A stretch of 64,000 bases of DNA from Eudromia elegans (taxonomy: Eukaryota; Chordata; Aves; Tinamiformes; Tinamidae): assembly GCA_003342815.1 (NCBI GenBank), contig PTEX01000192.1:686825-750824 (forward strand), in the 5' to 3' direction. Position numbers and translations under genes: made by a program. The notes beneath the pieces are model-generated. The model made no database searches. It saw only the letters and a list, made by a program, of their open reading frames with translations, and had not been told where the DNA came from. Positions 59,501 to 64,000 of the stretch are shown here, one piece after another (the first letter of the stretch is position 1; every line of letters starts with the position of its first letter).

Positions 59501-60628
59501 AAAAAATCAATTAAACTTAATAAATAAATAAATAAAATCTCCAAAGTCTAAACCTTGGCAAAAGTAGTTCACAAATTCTGTACCACTGTTTCTATGGTTT
59601 CACATCCTGTGTGACACTTTTTAGGGTGTCATATAGGCTGTGAAAAGAGGCTGAGAGAAAGAAAAATGACATCAGAAAAAAAATATATATATATCCATTA
59701 TCTTTTGCTTTTTCCAGCTGCTATAGCTGTTTTGTTCTGTTTTGTTTCTGAATTTTTTTCTCCATAATATTATTTGGATTCAAAGACTATAAAACCTTTA
59801 GAGAACTAGGAATTTTTCCCATTGGAAGCAACAACAAAAGTCTCATTGTCTTCAATGGGAGCAGGATTAGGCCCCAAGAAAGAAATTGAGGGGGAAAAAA
59901 GCATGATCTTCTCCCAAACTCCCATTACTTCCACCCCAAAATAAGCTAACATAACCACCCTGATACGACAAATTTATTAAAAGCAAATAGTCATCTTGTG
60001 CTACAAATCCTTCTGAATACAGTATTTTTACTAAATGACATTTAGCAGTGTTGTAGCACTAATGGTAAAGAAAACACTAGCAGATCAGTACTTAAACCTC
60101 TGTCCCACGGTGAATATCATTTTCAATATCCTGTAAAAATCCTTTGAAGTGTTTGTATCCAGGCTGCCCCAATGGATTTACTCAGAATTAGTTAACAGTG
60201 AGAAAGCATTGAACTAAATTTATCGGTTATGGTCTCTCATGATCACATAAAAAATAAAATTAAAAGGAATCCTCTATAGAATACTTTATCAGGCCTGGTA
60301 ATGGCATCATCTCTGACAGTGAGGCAATAAAAGCATATTAGTGACCCCCTGATGAAACATGTTTACAGGCAAAGTCAAAGAGATTGATCATTCTATCTAC
60401 AAAGTGGCATTTTCTTTCTACGCACTGTTACTGTTAGTCACGGAAACATACTGATTAACTAATGTATGGCAAGAGATGAGTGTGTGAAACGGGATGTAAT
60501 TATCAAATTCTGCTCAAGGAAATTTAGGAGTGTTTTCTGTTTCCAGCCTGAACTGCCTTGTTATATCGGTAATGTTGCTAGTGCTCTGATGAAGAACTAA
60601 AAGGTCATGGCCAAGACTCAGGGCACTA
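56591..60628. other. Non-genic AT-rich DNA
   Basis: No gene is supported. Contains (AAAT)n at 59518-59538, (AT)6 at 59683-59694 and short T- and A-runs (58789-58815 and 59260-59280). A decayed SINE-like stretch may lie at 57220-57300 (AGTGGTTAAGACTTC), but no second landmark confirms it. Confidence 0.55.
59841..59875. repeat. Possible ancient amniote repeat fragment
   Basis: TCATTGTCTTCAATGGGAGC followed by AGGATTAGGCCCC closely resembles a phrase abundant in turtle and crocodilian repeats (cATTGaCTTCAATGGGAGCaGGATcaGGCCC). The element family is not certain. Confidence 0.5.
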
Positions 60629-61019
60629 TTGTGCTGGGCATCATATAGTTATCATTTCTCCTTGAAGCATTTCCAATATAAGTGGGTGAGACAGTCAGAA
60701 AGAATAAGAAAAATAAACAGTCAAGGGAGAAACTTTCTCAAGGTTATAGCAAGTCCAAGAAGGAGCCTTTCCTTCCATGCCATCAGGCCATGCCAAGCAA
60801 CCTCTCTTTATCAGTCATGGTTGGGGTTTGCACTAGTCCAAATATCATCCTGGGGATATATTCCACATATTCCTATACTTGTACTATTTGTTCCCTATCC
60901 AAAATTCCAAGCCCTAGTAATCCATGATCCTGTTGAGCCCTTTTGTGCTGTCAGAGTTTTCCTGACTTTAAATCTTTTCTAGTCTGTTACCCTCTTTAAG
61001 ATATTTTTTCCTTCCCCAG
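60629..61019. other. Non-genic DNA
   Basis: A 117-codon frame (60629-60982) and an overlapping 81-codon frame are open on the same strand. Neither has recognised motifs. Confidence 0.5.
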
Positions 61020-61643
61020 TTGCTTCATTTCCTATTTGGGAAAGAATGGCTATTCTTGTACAGAATACCTGGCAGTGCAAATTACATCCTTTCTATTTTA
61101 ACAGCTCATTTCACTCAAAATCTGGACCAGTTCTCTATTAGGAGCTCTTTGGTCTCGCTCAGAAAATGCCCTTATTTCATTTGTTCCCATTTATATTTTG
61201 TGCAAAATAGAACAAAAGCAAATCTAAGTGTTTCTGAGCAACCTTTAGCCCTCAGCTCATCTCCCATCTATGTAAGTCAAACATCAGCTGGGGTGTTTTT
61301 TAACGCCTCTGTGCACAAGCAAGAACCTCATATTTTCCCACCCCTTTGCTTCTTGTCCCAAGGCAGCTCTACTACACTCAGTATGGAGGTGGGGCTGCAA
61401 GACAGGATTCCTAATTTTAAAGTATATTTGCTGCTAATAGCTTTCAAAAGCAATAATAGGTTTGTGATTAGCCAGGTCAAGCAAACCTGTCACTGCTGTA
61501 AAGCTCTCTTCCTCTGTTTTCCCTCCTATCCTCTCTCCTCTTCCCCCATGAAGACACTTTGTGCATCCACTCAGTCCCTTCTGCAGGGCTGGGTGAGCTG
61601 GGCAACCGGCCAGGCCAGGCTGGTGCAGGATGAGGGCAGATGA
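61020..61643 (+). other. Longest open frame (207 codons), unrecognised
   Basis: The frame begins MLHFLFGKEW and ends LVQDEGR. It shows no domain, repeat or signal-anchor pattern that I recognise; it is Ser/Leu/Phe-rich, as expected from pyrimidine-rich noncoding DNA. A minus-strand frame of 124 codons overlaps its 3' part. Kozak context at the first ATG is not strong. I think it is a chance opening, but it is the one open frame longer than expected for this base composition. A single-exon or lineage-specific transcript is a remote alternative. Confidence 0.2.
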
Positions 61644-64000
61644 GAGGAGGGGCTCAGGGCAGGTTGGATGGGGGGAACTGGATGGGTTGACGTGTGTGTG
61701 GCAGAGGGTGGTGGAACTGGGTGTGGAATTGAAGCTGGCTCCCAAGAAGTTGAATGTGGCAAGAGGAAGCTTCAAACCCAGAAACCAAAACAAATCAAAA
61801 CAACACATTTCTTTCTGTTAACTTACTGATTGCATTAAAATGAACAGACACATTTCTTAGCCAGGTACTTAGGTCTATGTTGCCACTCCCAAGTCTGGTT
61901 TACTACCCAACTGACTCAGTGAAAGGCTGAAGGCTGAAACAAATTAGACATTAAACATAAACCAGACAAGTGCAAGTGAGAAATAGAAAACACTTTAAAG
62001 AACTGACTAAGACCAAAAAAAGAAAAAAATCCTCAGTGTGAGGAATCCATTAAGGCTGCTTACATTTTCAGCCAATTTCCAGCTGCATTGCAGCTCCAGA
62101 GTATTCAAGTGGTGCCTGTGGTGGAAATGCCTTCATCTAGCTGATCAAGAGGCTGCATCTCTTTCTACCATGTGGCAGGAAGATCAACCAGCCTCATGTT
62201 TTCCACCTCGGTATTAAATTACTGAGCATTACTGCAGCAGGATTTGATGGAGAAAATGATAAAGAAGATCCAGATGGTCCAACACATGGTGACTTGTCAC
62301 CTCAGCAACACAGATTGATAAGAATTGATCAGTTCAGTTCATCACAGACCATACCAGCTCCTTGTCATTTTAAAAGATCCTTATTTTCATGTCTTTCATC
62401 TCTCTGGATCTTGACTCTTTCACTGATCCCATTCCTCAGTGGGCTGACCTCCTCTGGCAGTAATCACAGTTCTCTGGAAGAGCAGCTTACACTTACTGGG
62501 ATAGGACTTTAGCAAAGGGGACATGACATTTTCAATGGGCCCTGAGCCAGTGTCTAAGGAGAAGCATCAAATTGGCCATGCTCCTAGCAACATTCAGAGT
62601 GAGAGACATAAAATACTTTTTTCATGATGTAACTTCCAAGATCGACAGAGTGGATGGAAATAAAATTTAAAAAAAAATTTAAAAAAAAAAAAGAGAATTA
62701 GTAGGAAATCTGGTAGAAGAAAAATCAACTTTTTCCTGGAAAAAAATAGAAAAAAAAGGCTTTGCAGAACAGCAGACAAACTACTCCCTTCAAATGTTTA
62801 CAAATTTATGTCTCTGGTAGTGAAACAGTCACCCTTTGTCACAACATCTGAGTAAAGGAGGATTTGGCTCATATATCTCAATAGAGGGGATTAGGATATG
62901 TAGAAAACATGAGACTTAGAAGTATTTTAAAAAAGAAAATTCCCAAAGACTGTCATGAGGCCTCTGCCTAGCACTTTATTGCTGCGGGGTAGTGTTGTAC
63001 TGTGAAAAGCATTTCATCATTTGCAAGGCAAGAGGTTGCTGGCTCAGACAAGTGTCATTATCAAAGACAATTTTCACAATGCATTGGAAAGCTTCATTAA
63101 GTGCTGCCTGACAATAATATTGGCTCTGCTCTGTTCAGTCACCAGAATACAGACCTACAGCTGACAACAGTTTCAGGATCATGATGCAGATACCCTTCTT
63201 TAACCTGCAGATTTATCCGAAGCCCTTTCATTTCCTGTAAGACACAAGAAAATGCTAGGTGGTCTGTGTGGCAAGAATCTACCAATACGGAATGCTTTTC
63301 GGCTAAAGACAAAACCAAATGCAAAAAGTTATCAGAAATAGAAGGTAAATTAATCATTTTTTAGGATTTCTTCAATCAGAAGAGAGCAACAGGAGAGAGA
63401 TAAGGACAAAGGTTCAAAGTCAATAAATCCACATCAAATCCCTTCCTCATTCTCCATATCAGCAAAAGGTGACTAGAATTCACAGAAAGAGATTTCCTCC
63501 TTTTAATTGAAAGTGACCCTCATTTTTAAGGGTTTGTGCAAATGTGGGAAAAATAGAAAATGAGTAAGTGGAGCTACCCAGAGAAACCAAGGGTCTAGAT
63601 AGTCAAATTCAAAGTAATTTCTGGGGGACTTGGCTGCTGTGGAATATGAGGTGGTGATAGAAAACAAACAAGTTTCTGAATAGGCATTGAGCTGGGACGC
63701 TCTGTAAATCACTTACTTAATCTCCTTGTGTCCTGTGACAGACTGGTCAATGTAAAACCAGCTAGACCCATATGAGTATGACTCAGCGAGGAGTAAATAC
63801 ACACAGGCTTGTCCTCTGGGGCTTAGCGTTTCCAGAAAAAGGGGACAGAGGCAGGACAAGAAGGGATAAGGAGACACATCAGAGTCAAGCGGGATGCGAG
63901 ATTCCTTTTGAAGATCCATGAAAAGGAAACTTGAGTGTTTTAAATAATCCTTACAAAAATTAAGCACAATTTATGACCTGATTTGAGTTATCTGAGGTAG
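61644..64000. other. Non-genic DNA to the window end
   Basis: No gene is supported. An A-rich stretch lies at 62661-62695. The stretch 62985-63050 (GGTAGTGTTGTACTG, then GCAAGAGGTTGCTGGCTCA) might be a decayed tRNA-like SINE head but is not firm. Remaining frames are at most 84 codons. Confidence 0.5.

Noticed and set aside
62985-63050. tRNA gene or SINE head (GCAAGAGGTTGCTGGCTCA)
   Set aside because: No cloverleaf can be drawn and the A-box is poor; too weak to annotate beyond a mention.

Overview
The window looks like a piece of a bird nuclear genome, probably intergenic or deep intronic DNA of a macrochromosome. The base composition is AT-rich, there are no dense operons or phage-like genes, and the only well-preserved mobile elements are CR1 LINEs. 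These carry the avian-type 3' end (short repeats built on ATTCTRTG) and the CR1 reverse-transcriptase/C-terminal peptide. I cannot name the species. There is no sign of bacterial, viral or organellar DNA, and I saw no convincing LTR or endogenous retrovirus.

No host protein-coding exon, tRNA, rRNA or known small RNA could be supported. The open frames of 60 to 207 codons look like chance openings, often open on both strands in locally GC-rich or pyrimidine-rich DNA. The exceptions are those inside CR1 copies.

Layout: 1-9.8 kb is AT-rich unique DNA with homopolymer tracts and a strong hairpin at 2.6 kb. An old minus-strand CR1 lies at 9.8-10.2 kb and a better preserved one with an odd 11-bp tail repeat at 15.56-15.83 kb. 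From 17.9 to 18.5 kb there is a non-repetitive, enhancer-like stretch. From 18.5 to 28.5 kb the DNA is mostly featureless, with faint ancient SINE fragments. The largest CR1 (884 bp, plus strand) is at 28.55-29.43 kb, followed by a 37-bp near-perfect palindrome at 29.82 kb and a homeodomain-type site cluster at 30.77 kb. From 36.5 to 40.6 kb there is a block that reads like a cis-regulatory domain: homeodomain and octamer motifs, three small CpG clusters, and a 22-bp motif repeated next to two of those clusters. From 40.6 to 52.7 kb there are ancient amniote SINE remnants and a diverged 93-bp direct duplication (46.5 and 47.3 kb). An internally deleted CR1 is at 52.68-53.0 kb, with two older CR1 copies at 54.4 and 55.6 kb. 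A 26-bp perfect palindrome with two abutting TCF/LEF-type cores is at 56.57 kb.

Nothing here is a clear new biological system. The most unusual items are the two long palindromes, the duplicated unclassified repeat, the paired 22-bp motif beside isolated CpG clusters, and the CR1 structural variants. Assignments to CR1, MIR-like and other repeat families rest on remembered consensus sequences, not on a search.
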